From the NCBI GenBank assembly GCA_038882715.1, contig JAVZNR010000010.1:1-60255 (forward strand): a DNA stretch of 60,255 bases. Reading direction: 5' to 3'. The DNA is from Candidatus Bathyarchaeia archaeon. GTDB taxonomy: Archaea; Thermoproteota; Bathyarchaeia; Bathyarchaeales; DTEX01. Under the pieces are notes generated by a model, which was given only the letters and a program-made list of their open reading frames with translations, was not told the DNA's origin and searched no databases. The position numbers and the translations under genes are program-made. Shown one piece after another: positions 25,826-35,265 of the stretch; position 1 is the first letter of the stretch; every line of letters begins with the position of its first letter.

Positions 25826-27868
25826 ATGACGGAGCTCGTGGTTGAGAATCCGCTTGAAAAATTCGGCTCATTGTTTAAGACCGCTAAGTATCGCCAGAGA
25901 GTCGCCCAAATGGCTCTCAGCGCCTCCACATCGCTAACCCTAGACTTCGAAGACCTCCTCGTTGTCGATCCACGCCTCGCAGACGGCATACTTGAGAAGC
26001 CTCAGGAATACCTTAGCTACGCTAATAGCGCGGCTCTCGGCCAGCTGCAGATAGAGGTTCCCGAATACGCTGAGAGGATTAAAGAGACCGGCATAACGGT
26101 TAGGGTGCGCGGGCTACCACACATAACGCCGCTGCGTAGGCTTGGATCCGAGCATATTGGCAGGCTCGTTATGGTTGAAGGCATAATAATGCGCGCGTCA
26201 ACGGTTAGGCCAATAGTCACCATGGCTGCTTTCAGATGTAAGAGATGTGATACAGAGGTTTATGTCCCGCAGAGCGGCGCCTTCCTAACGCTTCCAATCA
26301 AGTGCAGTAATAGGGCCTGCGGTAAAGGCGGACCATTCGAGTTTATTCCCGAAAAGTCTAAGTTTATTGATTACCAGGAGCTGAGGATTCAAGAGTACCC
26401 CGAGGATATTCCTCCGGGCCAGACTCCCCGCTCCCTAGACATTAGGGTTATCGGCAAAGATATAGTTGACACAGCTAGGCCGGGAGACAGGGTCTACGTT
26501 GTCGGAATAGTTAGCGCCGAGGCCACTTCCTATCCCAGAACCGGTAAGAGCAGGGCTTTCACGCTTTACCTTGACGCGAACTATATTGACGCTGCGGGAA
26601 GAGAACCCGAATCCCTACTTATAAGTCCTGAAGAGGAGGAGCAGATAATCAGGCTTGCTAAGGATCCGAAGATTCACGAGAAAATAATTCGGTCTGTGGC
26701 CCCATCAATATACGGCTATGAGCATATTAAGGAGGCGATAATGTACCTCCTGTTCGGCGGGGTACCCAAACACCTGCCGGACATAAACGTTAGAGGCGAC
26801 ATACATGTGCTCCTCGTAGGCGATCCCGGAACAGCGAAATCGCAGCTACTGCGGTACGTTCAGAGGATTGCGCCTAGAGGTCTATACACCAGCGGTAGGG
26901 GTACGACTGCTGCGGGCTTGACGGCGGCTGTTTTACCGTCTCCAACGGGCGGCATGACCCTTGAGGCCGGAGCCCTTGTTTTAGCCGATAAGGGCGTCGC
27001 CTGCATAGATGAGATCGATAAGATGAGGAATGAGGATAGGGTTGCCATACATGAGGCTATGGAGCAGCAGACGGTTTCAGTGGCTAAGGGCGGCATAGTT
27101 GCCACGCTGAATGCTCGGACAGCCATCTTGGCGGCGGCCAACCCGGCCCTTGGGAGATACGACCCATATAGGACTGTTGCGGAAAATATCTCTTTGCCCG
27201 TAACTATCCTGTCGAGGTTCGACCTAATATTTGTCTTAAGGGATGTTCCGGACAAGGATTTCGATTCAAGGATGAGCGAACATATGCTTAAACTGCATGT
27301 TAAGGAGGCGCCTCCAGTTGAGCCGCCTATCCCACCGGAGCTGCTTAGAAAATATGTTGCGTATGCGAGAAATAATGTTAGGCCGATTTTAACTCCTGAA
27401 GCCATGGAGCGTCTCAAAGAGTTTTATTTGGAGATGCGTTCGGCGAGCGAGGGTGAAGGTTCACCGATAGCCATAACAGCCCGCCAGCTCGAAGCGCTAG
27501 TTAGGATCGCTGAGGCTAGGGCCCGCGCGGCGCTTAGAAACGTTGTTTTGCCTGAGGATGCTGAGGCCGCCATAAATATTATGAGGAGGTCGCTTGAGGA
27601 GGTTGGCATAGATGTTTCCTCGAAAAAGTTTGATATAGACATTATTATGGTTGGTAAGCCTAGAAGCGTTCAGGATAAGCTGCGCGTTATACTCAGCACA
27701 ATCGTTGACATGGAGAAGGAGTCCGGCATGGTTAATAGGGCTGATCTCCTTGAGAGGCTGAGCAGCGAGTACGGTATAGCTAGAAGCGAAGCGGAAAAGC
27801 TAATACAGCAGATGATACGTGAAGGAACATTATATGAGCCTAGGGCAGGATACTTAAAGAAGACTTAG
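25826..27868 (+). CDS. mcm: Replicative DNA helicase MCM
   Basis: This 680-residue MCM has an N-terminal hexamerisation part with a zinc site CKRCDTE...CSNRACG near residues 137-170, then the AAA+ core: Walker A GDPGTAKSQLL near residue 335, Walker B GVACIDEIDKM near residue 390, sensor 1 AAANPALGRYD near residue 437 and the arginine finger LSRFDLIF. A winged-helix domain ends the protein. There is no intein. ATG start with GGGGGTG upstream. It follows the GINS gene and precedes Hel308 by 17 bases, forming a replication/repair block. Confidence 0.97.
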   Translation: MTELVVENPLEKFGSLFKTAKYRQRVAQMALSASTSLTLDFEDLLVVDPRLADGILEKPQEYLSYANSAALGQLQIEVPEYAERIKETGITVRVRGLPHITPLRRLGSEHIGRLVMVEGIIMRASTVRPIVTMAAFRCKRCDTEVYVPQSGAFLTLPIKCSNRACGKGGPFEFIPEKSKFIDYQELRIQEYPEDIPPGQTPRSLDIRVIGKDIVDTARPGDRVYVVGIVSAEATSYPRTGKSRAFTLYLDANYIDAAGREPESLLISPEEEEQIIRLAKDPKIHEKIIRSVAPSIYGYEHIKEAIMYLLFGGVPKHLPDINVRGDIHVLLVGDPGTAKSQLLRYVQRIAPRGLYTSGRGTTAAGLTAAVLPSPTGGMTLEAGALVLADKGVACIDEIDKMRNEDRVAIHEAMEQQTVSVAKGGIVATLNARTAILAAANPALGRYDPYRTVAENISLPVTILSRFDLIFVLRDVPDKDFDSRMSEHMLKLHVKEAPPVEPPIPPELLRKYVAYARNNVRPILTPEAMERLKEFYLEMRSASEGEGSPIAITARQLEALVRIAEARARAALRNVVLPEDAEAAINIMRRSLEEVGIDVSSKKFDIDIIMVGKPRSVQDKLRVILSTIVDMEKESGMVNRADLLERLSSEYGIARSEAEKLIQQMIREGTLYEPRAGYLKKT

Positions 27869-27885
27869 CGGTAAAGGTTTCAGCC

Positions 27886-30132
27886 TTGCTGGTTGAAGAT
27901 CTAAATATTCATCCTGAAGTGAAGAGGGTTCTTGCGGAGGAAGGTATAAGGGAGCTTTTCCCACCCCAGGCCGACGCCATAAAGGCTGGAGCCCTTGAGG
28001 GACGAAACCTCCTCCTAGCCAGCCCAACGGCCTCAGGCAAAACTTTGGTTGCTGAACTATGCGCGCTTAAACATGTGCTGGAGAATAATGGTAAAGTTCT
28101 GTATTTGGCGCCGTTGAAGGCTTTGGCGAACGAAAAGTATGAGGAGTTTAAGAAGTATAGCGTTATCCGTAAGCCCGACGGTGGACATGTGAGCGTAGGC
28201 ATAAGCACAGGGGACTTTGATAGCAGCGACCCTTGGCTTGGAAGATTCGATATCATTGTGACAACGAACGAGAAGTGCGATTCGCTTTTAAGGCATAGGG
28301 CTCCATGGATAAGCGAAATATCCCTTGTGGTTGCGGATGAGGTTCACCTGCTTAACGATGTTGAAAGAGGGCCGACGCTTGAGGTTGTCTTAGCTAGGCT
28401 TATGCAGCTCAACCCGAACATACAGGTGCTGGCTTTAAGCGCAACCGTCAAAAACTACGATGAGATAGCGGAGTGGCTTGGCGCCAAGGCGATAACGACT
28501 GAATGGAGGCCGGTTAAGCTCCGCGAGGGGGTTCTCCTAGACGATGAGATACAGTTTAGGGATGGGGGCTCGATTAAAGTAAACCGCTTGGTTAAAGATC
28601 TATCGATAAATCTTGCGCTGCACGCCGTCAAGCAGGGTGGACAGGCCCTTATATTTGCGTCTTCGAGGAAGAACGCTGTAAACCTCTCTAGGAAGGCTGC
28701 CCCTGAAGTGGGCGCCTTGCTCTCTAAGTCGCTTAAGCGCTCGCTGGACAATATAGCTGAGGAGATCCTGTCGTCCGGCGAGAGGACTAGGCTAAGCGAT
28801 CTTCTAGCCGAGCTCGTTAGAAACGGGGTTGCGTTCCATCACGCTGGCCTATCGGGGATACACCGGAAAATCATCGAGGATTCTTTTCGCGATGGGAAGA
28901 TTAAGGTTTTGACGGCTACTCCAACATTGGCTTTCGGCGTTAATCTTCCGGCCAGAATGGTGATTATAAGCGATTATAGGCGCTATGAGCCGGGCTACGG
29001 CTACTACCCCATATCCGTCCTAGAGTATAAGCAGATGGTTGGGCGCGCTGGCAGACCTAAATACGATGATGTTGGCGAGGCGGTTCTTGTGGCGAGAACC
29101 GAGGAGGAGCGCGACTATCTAATGGAGAGCTTTGTTTTAGCTAAGCCTGAGCGGATATGGTCTAAGCTCGGCGTCGAACGGGTTTTAAGGAGCCATGTTT
29201 TGGCTACGATAGCGTCCGAGTTCGCCTACTCGGAGCAGGGCGTATACGACTTCTTCTCTAAGACGCTTTACGCCTACCAATATGATATCGGCGCCATTAA
29301 GGGCACAATAAACAGGATCTTAAGGTTCCTTTACGATGAGGGCATGATAAAGTATGAGGGCGGCTTCATCCGCGCAACCGAGTTCGGCGCAAGGGTCTCG
29401 CAGCTATATATTGACCCGGTTTCAGCCATAATAATCCGCGACGCGCTTAAGGGGAGGGCGCCGAAGCTAGCGGACATTAGCTTCCTCCACATGGTATCGC
29501 GTACGCCTGATATGGCTCCCAGGCTTAGGCCGGCTTCTAGCGAGATCGATAAGATCGCGCTCTTCGTTGAGGAGCATAGGGATGAATTCATGTTCGATGT
29601 TCCGGACGAGTGGGCTGATCGAATAGAGTTCGAGGAGTTTCTGGGCGAGGTTAAAACAGCCCTAGTCTTAAATGCTTGGATAGAGGAGTACAGCGAGGAT
29701 CAGATAATTGAGTTTTTCGGGGTTGAGCCCGGAGACCTCTACCATTTAACCGAGACCGCTAAATGGCTCCTCTACGCATCATATGAGCTGGCGAAGCTGC
29801 TCGGCCATAGGGATCTACTCTCTAAGCTGGCTGAGCTGATGGAGCGCGTTGAGCATGGCGTGAGAGCCGAGCTGCTTCCGCTGGTTAGGCTTGAGGGCGT
29901 AGGCCGGGTTAGGGCGCGCATACTTTACAATGCTGGGTTGAGAACAATCGAAGATCTTAGAAAGGCATCTGTAGAGAATCTTATGTCGCTGCCGTACATA
30001 GGTCCAAAGATAGCGAAGAAGATAAAGGAGCAGGTTGGCGGAACACTAACGCAGGAAGAGTGGCGGAAGCTGACCCAAGCGGCTAGTAGGCAGGAGCAGC
30101 AGCCGCTGACAGAGTATTATGGCAAAAGCTAG
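27886..30132 (+). CDS. hel308: ATP-dependent DNA helicase Hel308
   Basis: This 748-residue Ski2-like superfamily 2 helicase acts at stalled forks and on branched DNA. Q motif FPPQADAI near residue 25, motif I ASPTASGKT at about 44-52, motif II ADEVHLL near residue 150, motif III LSATVKN, motif VI QMVGRAGRPKYD near residue 384. The winged helix and ratchet domain follow, ending with an HhH motif (GVGRVRARILYNAGLRTIEDL near 670) and a short tail QQPLTEYYGKS, which resembles a PCNA/RPA-binding tip. TTG start. Confidence 0.95.
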   Translation: MLVEDLNIHPEVKRVLAEEGIRELFPPQADAIKAGALEGRNLLLASPTASGKTLVAELCALKHVLENNGKVLYLAPLKALANEKYEEFKKYSVIRKPDGGHVSVGISTGDFDSSDPWLGRFDIIVTTNEKCDSLLRHRAPWISEISLVVADEVHLLNDVERGPTLEVVLARLMQLNPNIQVLALSATVKNYDEIAEWLGAKAITTEWRPVKLREGVLLDDEIQFRDGGSIKVNRLVKDLSINLALHAVKQGGQALIFASSRKNAVNLSRKAAPEVGALLSKSLKRSLDNIAEEILSSGERTRLSDLLAELVRNGVAFHHAGLSGIHRKIIEDSFRDGKIKVLTATPTLAFGVNLPARMVIISDYRRYEPGYGYYPISVLEYKQMVGRAGRPKYDDVGEAVLVARTEEERDYLMESFVLAKPERIWSKLGVERVLRSHVLATIASEFAYSEQGVYDFFSKTLYAYQYDIGAIKGTINRILRFLYDEGMIKYEGGFIRATEFGARVSQLYIDPVSAIIIRDALKGRAPKLADISFLHMVSRTPDMAPRLRPASSEIDKIALFVEEHRDEFMFDVPDEWADRIEFEEFLGEVKTALVLNAWIEEYSEDQIIEFFGVEPGDLYHLTETAKWLLYASYELAKLLGHRDLLSKLAELMERVEHGVRAELLPLVRLEGVGRVRARILYNAGLRTIEDLRKASVENLMSLPYIGPKIAKKIKEQVGGTLTQEEWRKLTQAASRQEQQPLTEYYGKS

Positions 30133-30182
30133 GTGACATTGTGTAAGGTTTTTTGTGGCGGCTCTCTAAGTTAAGCAGAGAT

Positions 30183-30199
30183 AAAAAAGGAAAAAGGAG
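30183..30199 (-). terminator. T-rich terminator after the CARDB gene
   Basis: Read on the minus strand, CTTTTTCCTTTTTTAT lies within 30 bases after the end of the CARDB gene. This fits an archaeal U-rich terminator. Confidence 0.4.
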
Positions 30200-30211
30200 A
30201 GGAAGGAATAT

Positions 30212-32584
30212 TTAGTGTCTCTTTGTTTTCAATAGCAGTTTTGTTGAAGCTAAGATTGTTGCGGCGAGAATAATGACGATGATGGGTTCGGTTATTATTG
30301 TTGTTTCCGGAGCGTTAAAACTTGAGCTAACGATTATTTCGCCGCCTACCGGAATCTTCTCTACTACTGTTACTGGTGTTTCGGTGGTGCATGTGTTATC
30401 ATTGGTATCTATCTCGTCATTTACGGGTAATGCTCGAACCTCAATCCAGTATGTTCCGGGATCCACGTCGCTGGTGTCCCAAATAAACTCTGGTGTCGCT
30501 TCCTCTCCTGGTTCCAAGGTCATTGTTTGGTCGGAGCCTATTTGTATGGGTGGTGTGAGCGGTGTTCCATAGTAGCATCTTACTGTGAATGTCTCGGTTT
30601 TGCTTCCATCGTTTCTTATAACTGCTGTAATTTTCACTATCCCCCCTCTTATTACGCTAGTCACATCGGTGCTTTGGCGTACAGCCACAATGTCGTGAAC
30701 CTGAACCTCTATTGTAGTCGCTGCTGTGCAGTTGTTGTTTTCTTCATAGGTTTCAGGCAATTCCCTGCCGGAATCGGCCATGGCGCGAATATAATAGGTT
30801 CCCGGCGGAACTCCACTCGTGTTCCACGCAAACCTTATGGTGGTTCCTTCATTTTCTCCAAGGCTGTAGACTCTGATTGTGTGTACTGGCTCTATTTTCA
30901 TCCATGTTGTTTGGTCTGGGCTATAGAAGAGCGTTACATTGAATGTTTCAGCATAATAGTTTCCGCTATTCTTTACAACCACGTCTATTCCAATGGTCTC
31001 CCCCTGAATCACGGTATACTTCGCTGGGGTCTGGCTGATAGCCTCAACATCTCTAGTATACGCATAAACCGTAACATTAAGATCGGCAGTATCTGATACA
31101 GTTGTATACTCCTTGGTTCTGCCGACGGCTGTAAGGTTCTGACCAAGATTAAGTATAAAGATTCCAGGTTCATTGGGTGTTAATGTAACGCTAAATGTCA
31201 GTGTAGCGTTTTCAGGTGAGTCAAGGTTTGTTATGTTCCAAACTATTACCGGTCTCCCATCGACGGTTCTATATTCGGCGTCTCCTTTGCTTGGGGTCTC
31301 GAGACTTACGTATGTCACTCCTTCATAGATGTAGTCTGTCACATTAATATTCACCAGTTCGACGTTTCCGGTGTTTATGTTTACTACGAGGATCTTTATC
31401 TCATATGTGGTGCTATGGCCTACTATGGCTGGATCTGGTCCATCAACCACTCTAACAAGGGCTTTCTCAACAGATATGCTTGGAGCCTGAGCCGGAGCCA
31501 CCGTAACGATGGTGGTGGCAGTGCAGTTATTATTCTTCTCATTAAATTCGCTTATCCTTCTAGATGAGTCCGCGAAGGCTTTTATAAAGTATGTTTCAGG
31601 AGATACTCCAGCAGTGTTCCAGTCAAAGCTTACTGTTGTTTCGCTGCCTGGATCTAAGCTGTTGACGGTTTTTGTATCTATTGGAGTATTATCGTAGTAT
31701 ACTGTTACGTTGAATGTCTCGGTATAGTTGCCAAAGTTTTTGACTACAACATCGATCCTAACCAATCCACCCTGCTCTACGGTGGTTACATTCGTGGTCT
31801 GACTTATTGCGGCGACATCATGAACTTTCACGGTTACAGTAGCCTGAGCCGTACACCAATTGTTCTCCTCATTTATCTCCGCTATCTCGCCAGCAGAATC
31901 CGCAAACGCTCTTATTATATAAGTTCCGGGCTCAACGCCAGCGGTGGGGCAATCAAACTCCACAACGGTTGTTGCTCCAGCAGCCAAATTCTCCACTCTT
32001 TTAGCGCAAGTCACTTTCGGCCCAAAGTAGACTGTTACATCAAAGGACTCACTGCAAGTCCCACTATTCCTCACCTCAACAGACACTTTTACTGTTTCAC
32101 CTTGCTCTACTTCGGTTGCATTGGCCTGTTGGCTTACGGCAACTACGTCGTGGACTACTATCCCCCTCTCTTCGTCTGGATGGTCTGTTGTTGGGGCCTG
32201 ATTTAGATTGGGGTTCTCTTGGTCAGTTGCCCACATCAACCCATAAGAACGTGGATTACCTAGAGAAGCCCAATTCACCATCATATCTGTGTAATTGCCA
32301 CTTATTCTGAAGTCCGCAATCGTTGGATCGGTTACCTTATAGTTCCTGTAGTCATATTGTTGCCCGGGGCCATACTCATCAAATTTTCCATCACCCTCAA
32401 TATCCTCTAATAGATAGATTTCACCAATTCCATCATCATCTGTATCTTCTACAAACAGCAGATAGCTTGCGCCAATAATATTTCCTCCACTCATGTAGAG
32501 CGGCATTGTGGTGTTAATGAACCACTTATAACGAGCATCACTCACCTTCGTGTCAACCTTCCACTCAGAGCCCCGGCACTCCAT
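30212..32584 (-). CDS. CARDB-repeat cell-surface protein, body (frameshifted)
   Basis: This 790-codon frame is the main body of a large secreted or surface-anchored protein. An Asp-rich stretch (DTDDDGIGEI, DIEGDGKFDEYG) likely binds calcium. Four CARDB-type beta-sandwich repeats follow, each beginning like VHDVVAVSQ or DVEAISQ and ending TYYIRAxADS...NEENN. A DUF11-like domain (PAIVGHSTTYEIKI...) sits between repeats 2 and 3. The C-terminus has a hydrophobic helix (PIIVIILAATILASTKLLL) and a basic tail, so the protein is probably anchored by it. There is no signal peptide in this frame: it is in the overlapping ORF at 32565-32792, one base out of phase. Numerous NxT/S sites suggest glycosylation. 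Confidence 0.85.
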   Translation of the reverse strand: MECRGSEWKVDTKVSDARYKWFINTTMPLYMSGGNIIGASYLLFVEDTDDDGIGEIYLLEDIEGDGKFDEYGPGQQYDYRNYKVTDPTIADFRISGNYTDMMVNWASLGNPRSYGLMWATDQENPNLNQAPTTDHPDEERGIVVHDVVAVSQQANATEVEQGETVKVSVEVRNSGTCSESFDVTVYFGPKVTCAKRVENLAAGATTVVEFDCPTAGVEPGTYIIRAFADSAGEIAEINEENNWCTAQATVTVKVHDVAAISQTTNVTTVEQGGLVRIDVVVKNFGNYTETFNVTVYYDNTPIDTKTVNSLDPGSETTVSFDWNTAGVSPETYFIKAFADSSRRISEFNEKNNNCTATTIVTVAPAQAPSISVEKALVRVVDGPDPAIVGHSTTYEIKILVVNINTGNVELVNINVTDYIYEGVTYVSLETPSKGDAEYRTVDGRPVIVWNITNLDSPENATLTFSVTLTPNEPGIFILNLGQNLTAVGRTKEYTTVSDTADLNVTVYAYTRDVEAISQTPAKYTVIQGETIGIDVVVKNSGNYYAETFNVTLFYSPDQTTWMKIEPVHTIRVYSLGENEGTTIRFAWNTSGVPPGTYYIRAMADSGRELPETYEENNNCTAATTIEVQVHDIVAVRQSTDVTSVIRGGIVKITAVIRNDGSKTETFTVRCYYGTPLTPPIQIGSDQTMTLEPGEEATPEFIWDTSDVDPGTYWIEVRALPVNDEIDTNDNTCTTETPVTVVEKIPVGGEIIVSSSFNAPETTIITEPIIVIILAATILASTKLLLKTKRH

Positions 32585-32792
32585 AACATTTTAGTCTCAA
32601 GTACAAGTAGTCTTCATCGTAATAATAGTACGCTTCCTCCACATCTCTCCAATCATCTTGCGATCCATTCTCATTCTTATCCCAATCAATATAAATCCAA
32701 TCTGAATCAGAGGACCATGCACTTGCAACATTAGACATCAAGGCAACACCAATTAACAATGCCACAGCAAAAACAAGATACTTTCTTGACAT
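32565..32792 (-). CDS. Signal peptide and N-terminal segment of the CARDB protein
   Basis: This 75-residue frame begins MSRKYLVFAVALLIGVALMS and then ASA, a Sec signal peptide with a plausible cleavage after ASA near residue 25. It continues WSSDSDWIYIDWDKNENGS... and stops shortly after CYGVPG. The text continues naturally in the next frame (SEWKVDTKVSDARYKWF) if one G of a GGGG run (plus strand C at 32571-32574) is removed. So this and the 30212-32584 frame are one gene with a single-base indel. The ATG at 32792 has GGGAG about ten bases upstream; an ATG at 32810 is also open. Confidence 0.8.
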   Translation of the reverse strand: MSRKYLVFAVALLIGVALMSNVASAWSSDSDWIYIDWDKNENGSQDDWRDVEEAYYYYDEDYLYLRLKCYGVPGL

Positions 32793-33021
32793 AATATACG
32801 TCTCCCTCATACTTACAATAAAAAGTTCACTGCTTCTTTATCTTAAATATTTTATTCAGTTTTACTCTTTAATCTGCACCAAATTATCTGGCTTAAGTGC
32901 CCCATAATATGAGCTGGCAAATCATGCGGTTGTAAATTGCTCAGAGTAAAGGGTAAATTTATGTTTTTCAAGCATTATTACTACTTTAGCGTTAAGCGCT
33001 GTGTACGGAGGCTGATTAGCC

Positions 33022-33294
33022 TTGGCGTCTGAGCTGTTTGGCATCGTCGTTAATTACAGGTTGGGGCCTAGAGAGCAGTATCCGCGCGAATGCATACTAC
33101 AGTTTCCGAATGTTAAGTCGCGTAGCGAGACTAACCAACTAATCGGTCGGAAGGTTGCTTGGACCGACGGAAAGAAGAATACTATTGTCGGCGTCATTGT
33201 GGCTCCTCATGGAAATAAGGGTCTTGTGAGGGCTAGGTTTAGGAGGGGGCTGCCGGGCCAAGCCTTGGGAACGCGGGTGAGAATAGTCGGATAG
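33022..33294 (+). CDS. rpl35ae: Ribosomal protein eL33 (L35Ae)
   Basis: This 90-residue protein contains the L35Ae signature: VVNYRLGPREQYPRECILQF, GRKVAWTDGKKNTIVGVIVAPHGNKGLVRARFRRGLPGQALGTRVRI. The start is TTG. It stands alone as a transcription unit with a poly-T terminator following. The gene is common in crenarchaeal-type genomes. Confidence 0.93.
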   Translation: MASELFGIVVNYRLGPREQYPRECILQFPNVKSRSETNQLIGRKVAWTDGKKNTIVGVIVAPHGNKGLVRARFRRGLPGQALGTRVRIVG

Positions 33295-33343
33295 CCGCCA
33301 GCCTCAGCCTCCGCTGGATTCGCTGAATTTTCCAAAAATGTTA

Positions 33344-33351
33344 TTTTTTTT
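33344..33351 (+). terminator. Poly-T terminator after eL33
   Basis: Eight consecutive T bases 50 bases after the eL33 stop, ahead of the next gene on the same strand. Confidence 0.45.
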
Positions 33352-33401
33352 ATCGTGATGATTATTTTTGGTTTGATGAGGCTTTAGATGCGGGTGGTGT
33401 T

Positions 33402-34397
33402 TTGGAAACCCTTCTATTGAGTGATGACGAGGTTAAAGGGCTTATCTTGATGAGGGATGTTATGGACGCTGTTGAGCTAGCTTTTAGAGAGAAGGGTCTT
33501 GGCAGGGTTCAGATGCCGCCGAAAATATACCTGTTTTTCAGCAAATATAATGGTGATCTAAGAGCGATGCCCTCTTACCTAGAGGAGATGAATATAGCCG
33601 CTGTTAAGGTCGTGAACGTCCATCCGGAAAATAAGAAGAGGCATGGTCTGCCAACGGTTATGGCCGTAATAATCCTCGTGGATCCTAGAAGCGGCTTCCC
33701 ATTAGCGATCATGAGCGGAACAACCATAACCAATATGCGCACAGGGGCGGCTGGAGGCATAGCTGCAAAATATCTCGCAAGAAGGAATTCGAGAGTTGTC
33801 GGGCTGGTTGGCGCCGGGGTTCAGGCCAAGACGCAGCTGGCAGCTCTCCTAGAGGTTTTTGGCTCCTTTGATGAGGTTAGGGTTTGGAGCAGAAGCGAGG
33901 AGACGAAGACAAGGTTTAGAGAGGAGGCTACAGCTAACTACGGGCATTTATGTAGGGTTGTGGCAGCTAAAAGTATTGAGGACGCTGTTAGGGGAGCCGA
34001 TATAATCGTGACTACGACGCCTTCTAGGGCTCCACTCGTCATGGATGAGTGGGTTCAGCCTGGAGCGCACTTCAACTGCATAGGTGCAGATGCGCCCGGC
34101 AAGGAGGAGCTAGACCCATTGATACTTAAGAGGGCTAAAATAGTCGTCGACGACTGGGAGCAAGCATCGCATAGCGGGGAAATAAATGTCCCCTTAAGCA
34201 TGGGGACAATCTCTAAGGGCGACGTTTGGGCTGAGATTGGAGAAATAGTTGCTGGGTTAAAGCCCGGAAGAATAAGCGAGAGCGAAATAACGGTTTTTGT
34301 CTCAACCGGGCTGGCGATACAGGACGCTGTTACAGCAAACATGGTTTATAAAAGAGCCTCGGAGCGAGGAGTTGGTAAAAGAATCAAGTTAGTTTAA
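33402..34397 (+). CDS. Ornithine cyclodeaminase/alanine dehydrogenase family enzyme
   Basis: This 331-residue mu-crystallin-family NAD(P)-dependent enzyme has the Rossmann motif VGLVGAGVQAKTQL near residues 132-145, an N-terminal pocket segment MPPKIYLFF near residue 38 with RTGAAGGIAAKYLA near residue 112, and IGADAPGKEELD near residue 225. Archaeal members with this pattern are alanine dehydrogenases, as in Archaeoglobus, while others cyclodeaminate ornithine to proline. I would favour alanine dehydrogenase but cannot exclude the other. TTG start with GGTGG upstream. Confidence 0.85.
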   Translation: METLLLSDDEVKGLILMRDVMDAVELAFREKGLGRVQMPPKIYLFFSKYNGDLRAMPSYLEEMNIAAVKVVNVHPENKKRHGLPTVMAVIILVDPRSGFPLAIMSGTTITNMRTGAAGGIAAKYLARRNSRVVGLVGAGVQAKTQLAALLEVFGSFDEVRVWSRSEETKTRFREEATANYGHLCRVVAAKSIEDAVRGADIIVTTTPSRAPLVMDEWVQPGAHFNCIGADAPGKEELDPLILKRAKIVVDDWEQASHSGEINVPLSMGTISKGDVWAEIGEIVAGLKPGRISESEITVFVSTGLAIQDAVTANMVYKRASERGVGKRIKLV

Positions 34398-34427
34398 GCA
34401 TCGATACGGTAATCGGCCTAGGTTAGC

Positions 34428-34607
34428 CTAGAGGGAGAAGAGAGAGGGGAAAAGGGTAGGCTCGTATAGCATGGCGTAATCATCAAAGTTTATCAAAAAT
34501 GCCTCAATAATTGGAAGCAAGCTGGCTATTTTTTCTAGACGAATCTTAATTGCGATTTTGCCGTCGCTGCATCTAATTACGTAGCTCTCCACAATGTCAT
34601 TTCTCAT
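34428..34607 (-). CDS. Small uncharacterised protein after DUF99
   Basis: This 59-residue frame starts ATG 34607, twelve bases after the DUF99 stop, on the same strand. The product begins MRNDIVESYVIRCSDGKIAI and continues with a basic amphipathic helix RLEKIASLLPIIEAFL and an aromatic tail. It fills what would otherwise be an empty 200-base gap. Size and fold are reminiscent of small Pcc1-like or swapped-helix dimers, but I do not recognise the family. Close coupling to DUF99 is the main support. Confidence 0.4.
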   Translation of the reverse strand: MRNDIVESYVIRCSDGKIAIKIRLEKIASLLPIIEAFLINFDDYAMLYEPTLFPSLFSL

Positions 34608-34619
34608 CGACTCTTCAAT

Positions 34620-35201
34620 CTAGTTAGTGTAGAGTGTTTTCATTATTCCTCTAGCCAATAGCCTCGCCACTCTAAGCGGCTCCGGTATTGCGCCGTGCAG
34701 CGTAAACTTATTGAGTATACCCTTCGCCTCCTCTAACCTCATTCCGTAAAACCTAATGTACACTTCATGCCCGGTATGGAGCTTCACTAGGGTTCTTGGA
34801 CCATTCCTATGGTAGATTTCTATGCGTTTCTCGCAGTCCTCTGGAAACAGTTCTAGAAAGTATTTGTCTAAGCCCTCGGACTCCTCGTATGTTACGCATA
34901 TAAGCGGTTTAGCGGTTTCCTCGTAAACCCTCTGTAAGTCAACTACGTTGTACCAGCTTATCACGCAGCCGTTAAGCATTAAAACGTTAATATCGTCTCT
35001 CTCCAGAGCCCTATACATACCTATAATCTTCTCGGTTGCATCCATTCCGCCTAAAGTGGCCCTTGAGAAGGTGAAGCCGTCTATTATCCCGTCGCTTCTT
35101 GAGACTACGCCGGCGAGGATGGATTTGTCGCTTAACTCTCTAATGAAGCTCTCTGATACGCCGAGCGCTCGGAAGGCTTTCTTATGTATGTGTAGGCGCA
35201 A
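34620..35201 (-). CDS. DUF99 (UPF0215) protein, endonuclease V-like fold
   Basis: This 193-residue protein begins with RLHIHKKAFRALGVSESF and contains GVVSRSDGIIDGF near residue 32 and LNGCVISWYNVVDL near residue 99, which match the DUF99 family. DUF99 is structurally related to endonuclease V but its reaction is unknown; involvement in nucleic acid metabolism is inferred. TTG start. It is followed by a 59-residue ORF. Confidence 0.85.
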   Translation of the reverse strand: MRLHIHKKAFRALGVSESFIRELSDKSILAGVVSRSDGIIDGFTFSRATLGGMDATEKIIGMYRALERDDINVLMLNGCVISWYNVVDLQRVYEETAKPLICVTYEESEGLDKYFLELFPEDCEKRIEIYHRNGPRTLVKLHTGHEVYIRFYGMRLEEAKGILNKFTLHGAIPEPLRVARLLARGIMKTLYTN

Positions 35202-35265
35202 AACTAGTTCCGTCCTCCAGCCCTAGCCATATTATGTGAACACAGATATTAAAGGTATTCTCAGG

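Noticed and set aside
25826-27868. Intein in MCM
   Set aside because: The length matches an intein-free MCM and the motifs are uninterrupted.
30212-32584. CARDB repeats as a DNA-level tandem repeat array
   Set aside because: The repeats are at the protein-domain level only and have diverged widely at the DNA level; there is no uniform repeat unit.
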